From: Amanita rubescens
Taxonomy: Eukaryota; Basidiomycota; Agaricomycetes; Agaricales; Amanitaceae
Reading direction: 5' to 3'
DNA length: 64,000 bases
Assembly: GCA_015039365.1 (NCBI GenBank)
Contig: WION01000170.1
Location: 1 to 64,000, forward strand
Made by a program: the position numbers and the translations under genes. Positions 43,891 through 56,647 of this stretch are shown here, piece by piece (positions within the stretch are counted from its first letter, which is position 1; each line of letters begins with the position of its first letter). The notes under the pieces are model-generated. The model saw only the letters and a program-made list of their open reading frames with translations. It was not told the DNA's origin and searched no databases.

Positions 43891-45452
43891 GCATTCGCTC
43901 GTCGATGCGCTATCCTCATTCTTTCTCTTGTTCTCGCTGGAGCGCGGAACATAGATGACAACTCAACCACACCTGAGATCTTCGTCGGATACGAAACTCA
44001 TCAGGAGTTCATGTTCTCAGATGTTCAATACGTAGGCTCAAAGAAGCCGTTCCGCCGCCATATAGTTGCAATAGGAGACTTGCATGGCGATATGAAAAAT
44101 GCAAGACGTGTGCTGGAGTTTTCTGGTGTGGTGGACGAGAACTTGGATTGGTCCGGAAATGTTGACATACTCGTTCAGACGGGCGATATTATAGACCGGT
44201 GAGCACGCCCTCCGCAGTGCGTCTGGGCGCTCGTCTTAAAATACATTCATTCTCGTCAGAGGTGATGACACGAAAGTGTTATTTAAGACAATGGACAAGC
44301 TGCGAGCACAGGCAGCTGCACAGGGAGGGCAAGTACTAACACTGCTGGGCAATCACGAATGGATGAATGCTATAGGTACGTTTTATTCTCATATTTTGTT
44401 CTGCTCTAAGATAAATATTGGAGTTTAGGCGATTGGAGGTAAGACCTTGCTGTAGTTGCATCTGACGTGTCATCTCAACCTGCCGTGCAAGATATGTATA
44501 CCCCACCGAGATAGAGACTTTTGGAAGTGTAGAAGAACGACAGAGAGTAATTTCAACTGGATGGCTTGGCCGTACCTGGGCTGCAAACTATACCACTGCA
44601 CTGCGCCTACCTTTGCACCCTTCTATGGGCCCTCCGAATACCCCGTACCCGGCGTCTACTTTTGACGACGACAATGGTCATGTTGCTCGACTGGAAGACC
44701 ACCCATTATCCCGCGCAGCATTATCCTTCGTGCACGGTGGACTGTCCCCAACGTACAGCAACCTAGCTCCATTCCCCTCTCGCATCAACGAGTTGTCAGC
44801 ATCTTTACTTCGAAAACTGCAGCATAGAAAACAACCAGCCTCCGCATCCACCTCATCAATACCCTGGTCCTCCCACCAAGTATGAACCCCTACTGTCTTC
44901 TCGCCTCGACATCTGCTGACTGACCGATTATTAGGTGCCACTAGTGAAGAGGAAGAGTTGTATGATGCCAACGGCCCTCTTGGTATCGGGGATGGGCTTC
45001 ACATCCGGAAGAACGAGTTTGCAATGAAGTTGACCGGGTATTGAGAAAGACTGGGACGAGAAGGATGATCATGGGGCATACACCACATTTTGAGGTATGT
45101 TACCGAACTAAATCACTTTTCCTGCGCTAACCTAAGCGTAGAATATCGTATCAAGATGTAATGGCAAGATTATCATTATAGATACTGGTGAGTCTTGTTC
45201 ACTGCCTTCCTGTTACGCTCGAAAATGAACTTGTATGAAGGCATATCGCACGCTTATGGTGGAGCATTATCTGCTCTGTCTATCGATTACACCCTGGAAC
45301 CTGTGTCAAGGGGCGGTATTGAGAAGTGGGTAGAAAAAGAAGTTGTTCGTGCGTTGTACGCTGATAGTTGGGACGTGGTGGCCAATGATGTTCGGGAGAT
45401 TGAGGAAGATTTACTCGGTGAAGAGTTTTTCAAAGGTGGGTCGATGTGCTAG
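43891..45452 (+). CDS. Calcineurin-like metallophosphoesterase, signal peptide
   Basis: The start at 43891 gives a signal-peptide-like N-terminus (FARRCAILILSLVLAGARN). Metal-site motifs follow in order: AIGDLHGD, QTGDIIDRGDD, LLGNHEWMNAIGD, FVHGGLSP and MGHTPHFE. Exons 43891-44198, 44260-44375, a 10-base exon 44429-44438, 44492-44879 and later ones join with GT-AG introns; the tiny exon supplies the D-W of the conserved block. Related proteins are Shewanella-like/PPP-type phosphatases of the secretory pathway. Two single-base problems, at the join near 44879/44938 and near 44981, must be stepped over to reach the conserved C-terminus (ISHAYGGALSALSIDY). Confidence 0.75.
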
Positions 45453-46247
45453 TGCTGCCTATGATTGAATCTGACTGGTTATCATTAGCTCTGTTTACAT
45501 GACTCGGATGCCTCGTATTAGAACCAGGTTCTGTCGTTTAGAGGCTTTTTGGCCACTTGGGGCATTCATTATAGACATGTCCGTAATGTAATTCTTCGGT
45601 GTCGAGTATATATGTGCACTGTACTGCACCACTAGTTAAATATTGGTGGTTTACGCCTCTTTCGCACGCTCTTGGCCTGTTACCGTCATCATGGCCTCGA
45701 TATTCCCCTATTCTCTTCGTCGGTGTTATCGTCATAACACTCATGTTTCTCGCTGCGGTGTTCACGCCTAAAGGTCCAAACCAGGTGTACGTTCTGCTGC
45801 CACTCACAAACTCGCGAAATCTGCTTACCAGAGTGTCGTAGCGTGGTTCGGACATTCCTAATGCTAACTCTGGCCTGCTGCTATTTAATGTGGATGGTCA
45901 CATATCTTGCCCAGTTACACCCGCTTGTCTGTGCGTAGCTTGTTTTGCTCTTCCGAGGAGAGGGACGTCATACTCGCTTCACAGCTCCTGTAAGGAAGGC
46001 GACCAAGGCATAACCCCAGGCCGCAATGGCGCTGGCAGAGGAATGTTGCGTTGGGATGCCGGTACCTAGGCTATAGTATACCAGGTGTGTATCAACCATT
46101 AATCGATCGTGTTACGCCTTTGCTCACTAGTACATAGTTGCTCTTTGTACAATAATCATAGATTCTGTATTAATCAATGACCTGTCTATACTATTCGATT
46201 CAGAAAGACTCGATTCCCAAAACAAAAACCAAAAAAAAAAAAATTCA
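45453..46247. other. Intergenic between convergent genes, nothing recognised
   Basis: Only short unsupported frames; an A-rich tract lies at 46217-46240. Confidence 0.5.
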
Positions 46248-48075
46248 TCAAGAAGTTTCGTCACTGTAGTCACCCTCCCAACCCGCCATTGCGCTGTTAC
46301 TTGCGCCCCTACCACATGCGCTCCTCACCCACTTGGTCGTACCCATTTTCCATTCCCCATCTTCGGCGTCGCTCGTCCAGTGTATTGGACTATGTGAGGT
46401 TTTAAATCCCCAACCCGCAAACGAAGGCGACTTGTCCGTTCCTTCGTCATCCTCGGCCTCAGAGGCACCCCAGGAAACATCACCGTCATTCCCCGTCGAA
46501 CAGTCAAAGTCGCTGCTCTCAGCTGATGTCTCTTCTTCAGGAATCCAGTCTTCCGGTGGCATCATCGCCTCGCTCATACCGTCCTCCGTAGGCCACAAAT
46601 TCGTTGGCGTATGCGTTGCGTTGAGTAACTCGATCGTCCAAGTCGTCCTCTCTTTCCTTACACCGTCTCCCCTATTCAGTTTTAAATGTTCGCTCGCATC
46701 GACTGCTCTGGCTAGATGCTCGATCCACCCTCCGCACATCACTGCGATATCGCTCTCAAACCAGATTTCCTCTAGCCGGATGAACGAAACACTAAATTGT
46801 TGCATCTTTTCCTGTACAGCATCACCGATTTCTTTTAGTGACTTGGGTTTCATGGAAGATGAATGTGCTTCGTGCTTATAGGCTGCCAGCAGTTCGTATT
46901 CGCCCTTGTTCAACCCCAGCTCAGCGATGATGCGTCTTCCTTTCTGCTCTCGCTGAGCATTGGACATGCTGTCCAAGCGTCGGAAGACCGCCACTTGGGT
47001 TGCGCCACCTAGCTCGTCATCACGTCCCCACGGATCCGTCTCCATTGCTTTCCCCACTGATGACGTGCTGACTTGGTAACCCCACTCCTTCGCAGTGGAG
47101 TTACACCACGCCTCGAATTCATCCATCGTCCATTCAAATTTGTGATCCTCAGTGCCTGAGGATGCGATCTGTGCGGCCAGTGGGATCTGGGTATCCCTGC
47201 CTTGCAGAAGGAGGTGCGTCCGGTGCGGTGAACCGGGCGTTAAAGGTATACGATGGTGTACTGATGAGGAAAAGCCGGGGATGGTACACCCCTAATAGTG
47301 TTGGTGCGAATGCGGGAAAGACGTCGGGAGGAAGATGTTCAATCCTTGATGTTGCAAACGCATTAGTAGGGTCGCACATTACTTGACACGTTCCAGTATA
47401 CACTTACATTTCGGTGCTAACGATGCATTCTATGTTGATGAATGCTTCGTTGATCTTCTGGAATCCGCCTTTCCAGATTTTGACTTGGAGTTCTTCCCAT
47501 CGAAGGCTGTGGGTTGTATATGTGGATCGGAAGGTGGCGGCGTAGGATGCTTGTTCGGTTGCAATGGGTTCGGTATTGCTTTTAGCAAAGTTGAGGTCTT
47601 CGTTAGAAAGGTCGATACCGTAGAGGAGGGTCGGGTGGAGATATGTCACTTCTTCTGTGAGGGCGTCAGAAGGTTCAGATTGATCGACGACTGGCGATGG
47701 TGGAAGGACATTGGGTGGCGGAGGTCTTAGCCATGGAGCAGGTTGGCAGAGAACAGAAAGAAGCTGGCCTTCGCCGCATCCGACATCTAGGACCTGTGGG
47801 GTGGATGGTTAGCTCTTTCATTTCGGGTTGATTGATTGATCGCGATGATGTTAAGATCATTGTGAAGATTATGAGGGTGACATTGTGGTAATACGACAGT
47901 GATATAAGTCTGCTCTACTTGCCTGGGCAACAGATTCTGCTCGAAGAATATTGAGAACCCAAAGCCTACGTTGGAGGTACAAAGGTGGGTGGAAGGTGAT
48001 TGGGAGTTCGCTTGCGGACTGGTCATCGATAAGCTCCTCTACCAAGGTATCTTGAGTGCTTCGGCGAGAGTTCAT
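46248..48075 (-). CDS. HEN1: Small RNA 2'-O-methyltransferase (HEN1-like)
   Basis: Minus-strand exons 48075-47923, 47793-47408 and 47345 downward. The catalytic domain shows the SAM-binding motif LDVGCGEGQLL, YGIDLS, and the HEN1-type metal-binding block STEMIEHLPPD followed by LLGVYHPRLFLISTPSYTFN and the downstream FEWTMDEFEAWC. HEN1 methylates the 3' terminal ribose of small RNAs. There is no dsRNA-binding region; a Ser/Asp/Glu-rich tail ends at 46248. The first intron begins GC rather than GT (CAG|GCAAGT). One extra base near 47151 shifts the frame just before FEWT. Confidence 0.8.
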
Positions 48076-48923
48076 GATGCCTTGGGGAGGGTATAGTGGC
48101 GCAGAACGTGAAGGATGCTTATAAGCGGTAAATTGACGTCCTCGTGTTCCTAATCTGGGCTGATGGATCGGACCACCTATCAGGAAACGTGCTTCTCGTA
48201 TGTGAGTTTCCGGTCATTTGCTGTAGTTACTCTACTGGCGCCTGGCTGCAGCATGTGATGGAACTGGTTGCCTCGTTTTCGCCTCGTTGCGTTCTAGCCT
48301 TCATACGGAGCTGTGTAACCTGTGTGCAATGACAAATTTGGATGAAAGGGTATGCTTAGTGGCAATTCAAGAACAAGGTACTTAGGGTCGGTACAAGGCT
48401 CTCGTCGTTCAAAATTTCAAATTATTTTGTTGTTCCTAGTAGAGTCGAACGCGATCATCACATTGACCTGATACTCAAAAAGACTTCCTATTCACATCTT
48501 CGACAAGAACATCAAATTATAAGCAGAAAATAGGAATACTTGGTTATGTACATCCCGTCCTAACCCACAAAATTCGCTACCACCTTTCCAACCGCATCAT
48601 GGGTACCAGCCAAAGCGATACCTCCCAGATAGAGAAAAAGACGGTCAAAGCGCGAATTCCACAAGCCAAACAAGGATCCAGCCACAGAAGTGAGCCTTGG
48701 ATCGCTCTAGAGGACGGGAACGCGGACAAGGAGGCGGAAAAGCTTATACCGAGCCCGAACTTTTAAGTCCTCAGTGGTTTGTTCTGAAGGAAAAAAACTT
48801 GTCGCGTTGGCAGGTCGTATACCTTTGCTGATGTAAGATATTTCCACGATTGCGCGTAATTGAATTGCCGGGCCCGGTTACGATATTGTCCCGCTGGCGC
48901 TTACTTACGGCTCTCACAGCTCC
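48076..48923. other. Divergent intergenic region HEN1 / PEX11, nothing recognised
   Basis: No credible gene; the 62-residue frame at 48144-48332 has no features. Confidence 0.5.
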
Positions 48924-50112
48924 ATGTCTCGTCTCTCAAAGCCAGGTCCTATTGCCTACCTGAATGACACGGTACTGGGTGCATTTGTTCATGTCCCATC
49001 TTCCGAGACCATCAGCCACTTGGTTCGGTACCTATCGACATGGGGCGGAAGCGAGTTGCGTAATCTGGAGTGTCTGCTATCTAGATACACTCTAATCCAT
49101 TTCCTTTAGCAAATTTTTTATGGTAGCCATCAGCTCTATCGCCCTTTGACTGGATAAACATGTTCTTAGGTCATTGAATACATATTGAAATTAACCGTTC
49201 CTTTCCTGAATTTGCGGGCTCGTCTTCAGCATCGCGCTGGCATGAGAAAGGGCCCGACGAGTCAAGCAGCAGGCACATGCACCAAGTTTGCCGGTATTAT
49301 CGGCGACGCTAGGACTTTGTGGAGGATATGGGGTAAGCGCCTTGATAGTACCAACCATTGGCAAAAGCCTGAAAGCGCGTCTAGGAATACTTCCCATAGT
49401 GCAATGGCTCGTCTCATTGGAACGAAATCCGCAGCCAACACGAAACTTGTTAACCATCGAACGGTTACAAGGTTGGGCCATGCTGGCATATTACCCTCTC
49501 GAGCACTTGTACTATCTACGTTCTCACGACATCATACCATCGAGTGTCCCATCCCCCTTCTCGCTCTTTTCGAGGACGAAGCGTATTAAGCTTGACGCGG
49601 GCAAGCTGGGGATGTGGTCCTGCCGCTTCTGGGCATTCTATATTCTCCTTCACTTTGCACATCTTATGGAGGACAAGAAGCTGCTAGAAGCTAGGCAACG
49701 TACCCTGCGCAAAGGGAAAGGAACAGGCTTGAATACAGAAGAGAAGCAAGATATGTATCAGAAATGGGATATGTTTTGTTCAGAAGTTGTGACCAATCTT
49801 GCTTATTTCCCCTTTTCCCTTCATTGGTGCGTAACACCTTCCAAGTTTCCTCAACTATACTCAAAAGACACCATCCAGGTCTCTGGAGAAGGGATTGTTC
49901 AAAACTGATGTGAGAGTTTGAATAATGTGAGCAAGAAACGAACTAATCTGACTGATTCCTAGGCCTGGGTCAATATCTTCGGTTTCGTAGCCGCTGTTAT
50001 GTCGTTCAGAAGTGGCTGGAAAGCAACATCTCTGCCACCCCCGGCTTCAGAAGATGAGAAAAAGGATAAGGAAGAGGTTACCGACACGGCAGGTTATGAT
50101 GTAGTACTGTAG
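48924..50112 (+). CDS. PEX11: PEX11-family peroxisomal membrane protein
   Basis: Six exons (48924-49054, a 13-base exon 49110-49122, 49170-49332, 49385-49826, 49879-49909, 49963-50112) join with correct phase to 309 residues, no break. Sequence features: SETISHLVRYLSTWGGSD near the start, PFLNLRARLQHRAGMRK, a conserved GDARTLWRIWG, and a C-terminal helix with VNIFGFVAAVMSFRSGW, as in the PEX11C/GIM5 type. These proteins elongate and divide peroxisomes and sit in their membrane. The tiny exon encodes part of K-F-F-M and would be missed by most gene finders. Confidence 0.82.
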
Positions 50113-50194
50113 CAGCCGTATGACATGTAATAGCTGCGCTCTTTTCCTTCACATGTCCAGCCATCAGATGTTGATATTCCCCAAGTCAATATGT

Positions 50195-50277
50195 GGCCTT
50201 GTAGTCTAGTGGTACGATACTTGCTTTGGGTTCGTCTTGAATTGCAAGTGGCCTGGGTTCGAATCCCGGCAAGGCCC
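50195..50277 (+). tRNA. tRNA-Pro (anticodon TGG) with a 12-nt intron
   Basis: Acceptor arms GGCCTTG and CAAGGCC pair perfectly. The D-arm is TAGTCTAGTGGTACGATA, the anticodon stem CTTGC/GCAAG encloses a loop with TGG, and 12 extra bases follow position 37, where nuclear tRNA introns sit. The T-arm holds GGTTCGAATCC. It lies 82 bases after the PEX11 stop codon on the same strand. Confidence 0.92.
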
Positions 50278-50279
50278 AA

Positions 50280-50285
50280 TTTTTT
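50280..50285 (+). terminator. RNA polymerase III terminator
   Basis: A run of six T begins three bases after the tRNA. Confidence 0.8.
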
Positions 50286-50913
50286 CCCACCTTATCCTCC
50301 CACTTTTACCCGTATTCTTTGTGTCTTCTATTTTGTCCATAACATTAATCAATCGTTCCCGCATCGAAATTTCTATACATAGAGTTCGAAGTGGGACCCA
50401 AACAAACTGTCGAACTTCCAAACTGTCACTCATAGACCCCTGATCAAAATTCGGTCACTTGATACTTTTCCGCTGGAATTTTCTTCGAAGCCGCAGGCCT
50501 GCTAGCACTTGTCATTAATGGATGATGAGTCCATGACTTGAATGTCAGGCGACGCGCTAAACGAATGACTGTAACTTTTAACCCGCCGTAGCCTGGAGGA
50601 GAACGCTATGCATGATATCAAATTGAAGAACACGGAGAGGCAGGGTTGGATCGTCCTTGCTCACATCAGTGAGCGGATTAATTTTATCTATTGAATGGCC
50701 CATTAAATTGGTTTACAGTCAAACCGAAAATGGACTCCAGGGAACGATCAAGAGCGCTCAGCGCTCAGCCTATATCCACCGGAACAATCTCATCTTGCCC
50801 CAAAGAGTCATGACATGATTCACATCACGGATAGTGGAAGCGAAATTAATCCCATGATACAGCAGCAAGTCTTTTTATAAGTAGACCCAGTTGCAGGCGC
50901 AACAACAGGTACC
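50286..50913. other. Upstream region of the first GMC gene
   Basis: No gene seen. A TATA-like TTTTATAA lies at 50873-50880, 34 bases before the start codon of the GMC gene at 50914. Confidence 0.5.
50873..50880 (+). promoter_or_regulatory. TATA box of GMC gene 1
   Basis: TTTTATAA, 34 bases upstream of ATG 50914. Confidence 0.5.
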
Positions 50914-53279
50914 ATGTCATCTGAATGCGACATTATCTTTGCAGGTGGTGAGTCGATTGTTGATCACGTCGTCGTGGTTACTCAATGTGCTGTCAGGTGG
51001 GGCAACGGCATGCGTAGTGGCTGGACGCCTTGCCGCTGCTGATCCTACTCTGAAAATACTGGTGAGTATCAAGGCGACGGTTGGATTCGTACCTTTATAA
51101 CCTTTTTTTAATCTTTCAGATCATCGAAGATGGACCGGACACACGTGATAAAGACGTTCACATTCAGCCAGCAAAATGTTTTAAGAACCTCTGGGATCCA
51201 AATTCAAGGACTTTTCTACACTACCAAGGACGCCCGAGCGAAGCGCTTGGAGGGCGATCACCCGTCGTGACGACAGGCCATTGTTTAGGAGGGGGATCTA
51301 GCGTGAACCGTGAGTAATTCGCCTCCCTACTCATAAGCAGACCATATATATAGTATTATAATAGTCATGATGTACACTCGAGCGTCGGCATCTGATTATG
51401 ATGACTGGGAAAATATTTACGGAAATCCAGGCTGGGGTTCTAAAGATCTGATTCCCCTTTTGGAAAAGGTGCGATGAATATAACTATTGCATATCCTTTT
51501 AGTTTATGTTTCATCTAAGGCAGAAACGTTTGACAGGATTGCCCCATACCACGGTCTGAACGGCCCTATCAAGATCTCGTATCGAGAAGGCGAACCCAAC
51601 GTCGCTGAAGCTTTCTTCGACGCTGTCAGCAAGTACGACCAGAAACGTCAATTCACGGATGACGTGAATGGGCTTTTTTCCTGCGATGCTTATGGGGTAG
51701 GGAGCTGTTGAATTTCTGAAGCTATCTGCTGATGATGTCATGTTAGAGGTGGCCACAGTGAGCAACATATTTAGCAAACCCCGAAAATGCACTAATTTCG
51801 CCTCTATGCAGTTATATCGATCCTATCGCAGGAACGCGGTCGTGTACAGCGCAGCATTATATCTATAACCAGATCGACGAAAACCAGAATCTGGTGGTTT
51901 TATGCGAAAGGAGAGTAGTACGAGTACTGTTTGAGTGAGTATGTGTGATGAGATGATTTTCTCGTGGCTTATGAAACTCTCTCTCCCCAGAAGCAACAAA
52001 GCGACGGGCATCGAATACATCGACGGCTCCACCGGTCAAAGATCCGTCGCAAAGGCATCTCGTCTGGTCGTTTTGTCTGCCGGCACTTTCGGTTCCCCCA
52101 CGATCCTACAAAGGCAAGTCTCGCCAAAGTATAACAGCGCTGTGCTAACGGTTTCGAGTAGATCAGGGATAGGCAATGCGGACTTGCTTAAGAAGCACGA
52201 GATAGAAATGCTGACAGACCTTCCGGGAGTTGGAGAGCATTATATTGGTATCTCGTTATTACCCCGCGCTTCCTGGAGGGCTTACCTCATTTTTCAGACC
52301 ACAATTCCTGTTTCACGCCCTACATGGTTAGCGATGACGCTGATACGATGGATATTGTTTTTCGAGGAGATGAAGAGATGATACAGCGTGCGCACAAAGT
52401 ATATTCAATTTGATTCTTAATCTGAACGTTTCCATCTCTAGCTTTTGTCCAACATTGGCTTGAAACAAGGAAGGGCTTGCTGACGTACACGTAGGCGCCA
52501 TCATTTTGTGTCCAGCTGTCTTTTTCTTATGGGGTTGTAGCGGAACCGATGCGGGGATCAAGATGAGACCTTGTCTAAAAGATTTGGAAGACTTTGGCGA
52601 GGATTTCAAAAGTACATGGGAAAAGTTTTATGCTCCTGCTCCTGACAAGCCACTTGCGATCTTGTGTCCCGTTGCAGGGTGAGCGGCCAGACGGGTCTAA
52701 GGACTTTGAGCTGACTGGAATTTTAGGATGCTCGAACCGAGTTCTGAGCCCCCGACTAAGAAATACGTCACCATGGTCTATTTCACTGTACGCAAAATCT
52801 GTTGCAAAATTCGATAGATTCTAACAGATACATATCTAGACATATCCAGCCTCTTCGGGGTTTGTCAATATAACTTCTGGCGGAGACGCCTATATTGTCT
52901 ACTCAAAAGAAGATGACAAAGCAATTGATCGATTTAACAGGGAAATTATCTTAACATCTTGGCATTCGGTAAGTCTACAGTTGGTTATGTCTACTCGAGG
53001 TCCTATATTGGTATCGCCACAGATGGGCACCTGTGCAATGAAACTCAGAGAAGCCAGAGGTGTGGTTGACTCCAGGCTGAATGTGTATGGAACACGTAAT
53101 CTGAAGGTCGCAGGTAGGCCATTAACGCCCTAAGAGGTACGAAGCTTTGACTTGGCAATATTTTAGATTGTAGCATTGCTCCAGCGAATGTTGGAGCGAA
53201 TACGTATAACACAGCAATTGCTATTGGGGAAAAGGCGGGGGTACTTATAGCCGAAGATTTGGGAATTAAAGGTGTATGA
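50914..53279 (+). CDS. GMC alcohol oxidase-like, array member 1 (internal deletion)
   Basis: Many short exons. The first join restores the FAD-binding GGGATA..VAGRLAAADPTLKIL and IIEDGPDTRD. Then come GGRSPVVTTGHCLGGGSSVN, the GMC signature SAGTFGSPTILQRSGIG, DLPGVGEHY, the catalytic His in WHSMGTCAMK and the C-terminal Asn region ANVGANTYNTAIAIGEKAG. The pattern is that of fungal methanol/alcohol oxidases (CAZy AA3_3): flavin-dependent, O2 to H2O2. Relative to copies 2-4, about 265 bases are missing after GGDAY (near 52890), removing roughly 70 residues of the substrate domain in frame, so it is probably inactive. An 11-base exon encodes R-W-P. Confidence 0.8.
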
Positions 53280-54020
53280 TTCGCTTATATATGTCTTGTG
53301 TCGCATTACGCCTTCACGCGCAGTATTTGGCAATATACGAAGTGTGAGTTGAGTTTATTCTTGGATTATCATCTGCATTAGCTGACGTACACATAGCATC
53401 GAGGACATGATTTATGCTATTTACAAAACCGCGGCGCCAGCCTCGATATCTATACTAAGTATCGCTTTCATTTTGTCCTGTGGATCATCTCGGAACCAGG
53501 TCCAACCGCCACAATATTGGTCGCGAAGATGACGAGTTCAAGGCTGTGCGATCTGACACAGGGGGAGATGCGTAATACTTGGTATCATTGCCAGTGGTTC
53601 GGTGGTGGGTTGGGTCCGCTGAGGATGGCGTTTCATCACCATTACTACTCGTTCTCGAGGCACGCTGCTTTAAAGGTGCACTAACCACTATCAGGTGAAA
53701 TTGATGGCCATATCGTAAAATTTCAAAGACAAGGTTGGTCATTGTGCTCCATGGCTTCTTCACGAGCCACGCCTCGGCAAGCCGAGCAGGAACATTATTA
53801 CGCGCGCTGATAGGTGAAACTTTATCTATTTTTCGATTTTGATCTACATGTACAAGAGAAGCAAGGTAACAGTTATAGCACTCGTCACAAGATACACATT
53901 GGTATATTTAAATTGTGAGAATAAGGTACGATCTGAACGTTATCATATTCTCCTGCGATTGCGGGAGTGAGTAATTACTCCCAAGTTGTCGCCTTCGTTA
54001 GAATCAAGCGCGTAACGACG
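53280..54020. other. Intergenic GMC1-GMC2
   Basis: A 92-residue minus-strand frame (53763-53485) contains an aromatic, plausible-looking KKPWSTMTNLVFEILRYG segment preceded by ARNNVPARLAEAW in the same frame. It could be a remnant of a membrane-protein gene but I cannot assign it. A TATA-like TATATTTAAA lies near 53903. Confidence 0.35.
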
Positions 54021-56647
54021 ATGTCTGCTACTCAACCTGAATACGACGTTATCTTCGCTGGTGGTAAGCTGGTTAGCAATTTCGTCCCGTTGATGCTCAA
54101 TCTAGTACCAGGAGGTGCAACGGCGTGCATTGTGGCTGGACGCCTTGCCGCTGCGAATCCTACTTTGAAAATACTTGTAAGCATCAGGGCAATCGGCGAA
54201 TCCGAGACTTTGACCATCCTTTTATCATTTAGATCATTGAAGATGGACCAAGCACAAGGGACGAGCCTGTCCACATTCAGCCGGCAAGATTTTTCAGAAA
54301 TCTTATAGACCCGACTACCAAAACATTTCTACATCATCGAGGGCGCCGAAGCGATGCGCTTGGCGGGCGATCACCTATAGTATCCGCAGGGCGGTGTCTA
54401 GGAGGGGGATCTAGCGTGAAACTGTGAGTAACTTATCTCCTTATCTACCGAAGGACATTTATAAACGATCAGTGCAGTCATGATGTATACTCGGGCAGCC
54501 GCATCTGACTATGATGATTGGGCAACCCTTCACAATAATCCAGGCTGGGGCTCCAAAGAATTGATCCCACTTTTGCAAAAGGTACAAGTGGGAAAAGCAA
54601 ATACAATCACCATCAATTCACAATTCCGTTTAGGCCGAAACGTTTGACAGGGACGCGCCTTACCACGGTTATAACGGTCCTATTAAGGTCTCGTACCGAG
54701 AAGACAATATTAATGTCGCCGAAGACTTCCTTGACGTAGCCAGAAAGTACGACAAGAAACGGCAATTTACGGATGACATTAATGGGTTCTTTTCTTGCGA
54801 TGCCTATGGGGTAAAAAGTTCACCCTTTAAACATACGTACTGATGGCTGCACAATGAATTTCAGAGATGGCCCCAGTAGGTACTTGATATCTCGCTTCGA
54901 AATGTGCTCATCTTCGTCTCCTTGCAGGTACGTAGATCCGGCCACAGGGAGACGCTCCAGCGCAGCGGAAAACTATATTTATAATCAAATCGACAAGAAT
55001 CAGAATTTAGTGGTGTGGTACGAAAGAAGAGTAGTGCGGGTATTATTCGAGTTAGTATGGCTAATGAAGCACGCTTCCTGATTCATGAACTACTTTTAGG
55101 GGCCTTAAAGCGACTGGTGTAGAATACGTGGATGGGCCTAGCGGTCAGAGGAATGTTGCAAAAGCTTCTCGGCTCGTCGTTTTATCTGCTGGTGCCTTTG
55201 GTTCTCCTACAATTTTGCAAAGGTAGGAATTGCTTCAATAAAACGAGGATTCTGCCTATGAATTCAATAGATCAGGGATAGGCAATGTTGACTTGCTGAA
55301 GAAGCACGGTATCGAGCCGCTGGTTGATCTTCCCGGAGTCGGACAGAATTGCATGGGTACACCACCATTGCTGCAGATTTCTCGTTGAGCTAATACAGCA
55401 TAGATCACAACGTCCTTGTCCCACCTTACATTGCTAGCGATGACGCTGAAACATTGGACATTATCTTCCGAGGAGACGAGCAGATGACACAGCGTGAGCG
55501 AGATATATTTATTTGATTCGCATTTCAAGCGAGGTTCTTCTCTCTAGCTCTCGTGGAACAATGGCGGAAAACAGGAAAAGGGTTGCTAGCGCAAAAGTAG
55601 GCACCTTTATGCGTTCACCTTCTTTCTCACAAGGCGTTCAGCGGTATCAATGCCGGTATCAAAATGAGACCTAGCCAGGAAGATTTGAAGGAGTTAGGTC
55701 AAGAATTCGAGCAAACATGGAATGGATTCTATGTCCCTGCGCCTGACAAGCCGCTAATACTTATGTCCCTTATCGCAGGGTGAGGACCGTATCACTCGTA
55801 AAGCCGTGTCTACTGACTGGAGATCTAGGCTGCTCAAATCGAGTTCCGAGCCCGCGACTAATAAATATATATCAATGGTTTATTTCACTGTACGCAGGAT
55901 ACACTAGGGTGATCAATCGATCGCGGATATTATATACTGACGAATACTTAGGCATATCCAAGTTCTACCGGATTCGTCAACATAACTTCCGGGAGTGACG
56001 CGTACTCAGCGGTTGATTTTCATCCAGGTTATTTAGACGTGTATGTGTCCGTATGGTAATGTCCAACCTCCCGTGAACCGACCATTATTTAGATCGACAG
56101 ATGTTACCATTTTGAGATGGGCATATAAGCGAAGCAGGGAAATCGCTCGCCGGATGAGGATGTATCGTGGCGAATATATTCCAGGACACCCAAAGTTCCC
56201 GGAGGGTAGCCTTGCTAAATGCGGTCTCGCGGAAGGCCCTGTTGACATCAATGAGCCTGATATTGTCTACTCCAAAGAAGACGACGAGGCAATCAATCAA
56301 TATCACAGAGAATATGTCACGACAACTTGGCATTCGGTATGGCTATTTACGTTACGACTTGTCGACAACTCATTTTAGTGTCACTACAGATGGGCACCTG
56401 CGCGATGAAGCGCAGGCAGGATAGTGGCGTTGTGGACTCTAGGCTGAATGTGTACGGGACGCGCAATTTGAAGATTGCAGGTATATGCTGTCTGATGCCA
56501 CAATTCGCCATTACTCATACATGTTGTTGTGCAGATTGTAGCATCGCTCCTAGAAACGTTGGAGCGAATACATACAACACCGCCATTGCGATAGGAGAGA
56601 AGACCGCTGTTCTGATTACTGAAGATCTGAGAATAAGTGGGGTGTGA
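54021..56647 (+). CDS. GMC alcohol oxidase-like, array member 2
   Basis: Same family and intron layout as its neighbours. Start ATG 54021 (MSATQPEYDVIFAG). FAD motif GGATACIVAGRLAAANPTLKIL, then GGRSPIVSAGRCLGGGSSV, SAGAFGSPTILQRSGIGN, and a full-length substrate region with ILRWAYKRSREIARRM and YRGEYIPGHPKFPEGS, HREYVTTTWHS, and ending ETRNVGANTYNTAIAIGEK-type sequence. One extra A in the run 54419-54421 changes the conserved Asn codon and shifts the frame at the third exon's end; otherwise it seems complete. The 11-base R-W-P exon is present near 54865. Confidence 0.8.

Noticed and set aside
53485..53763. Minus-strand frame between GMC1 and GMC2 as a gene
   Set aside because: The sequence looks partly protein-like but has no start context, no exon partners and no family I can name, so it was kept only as a note.
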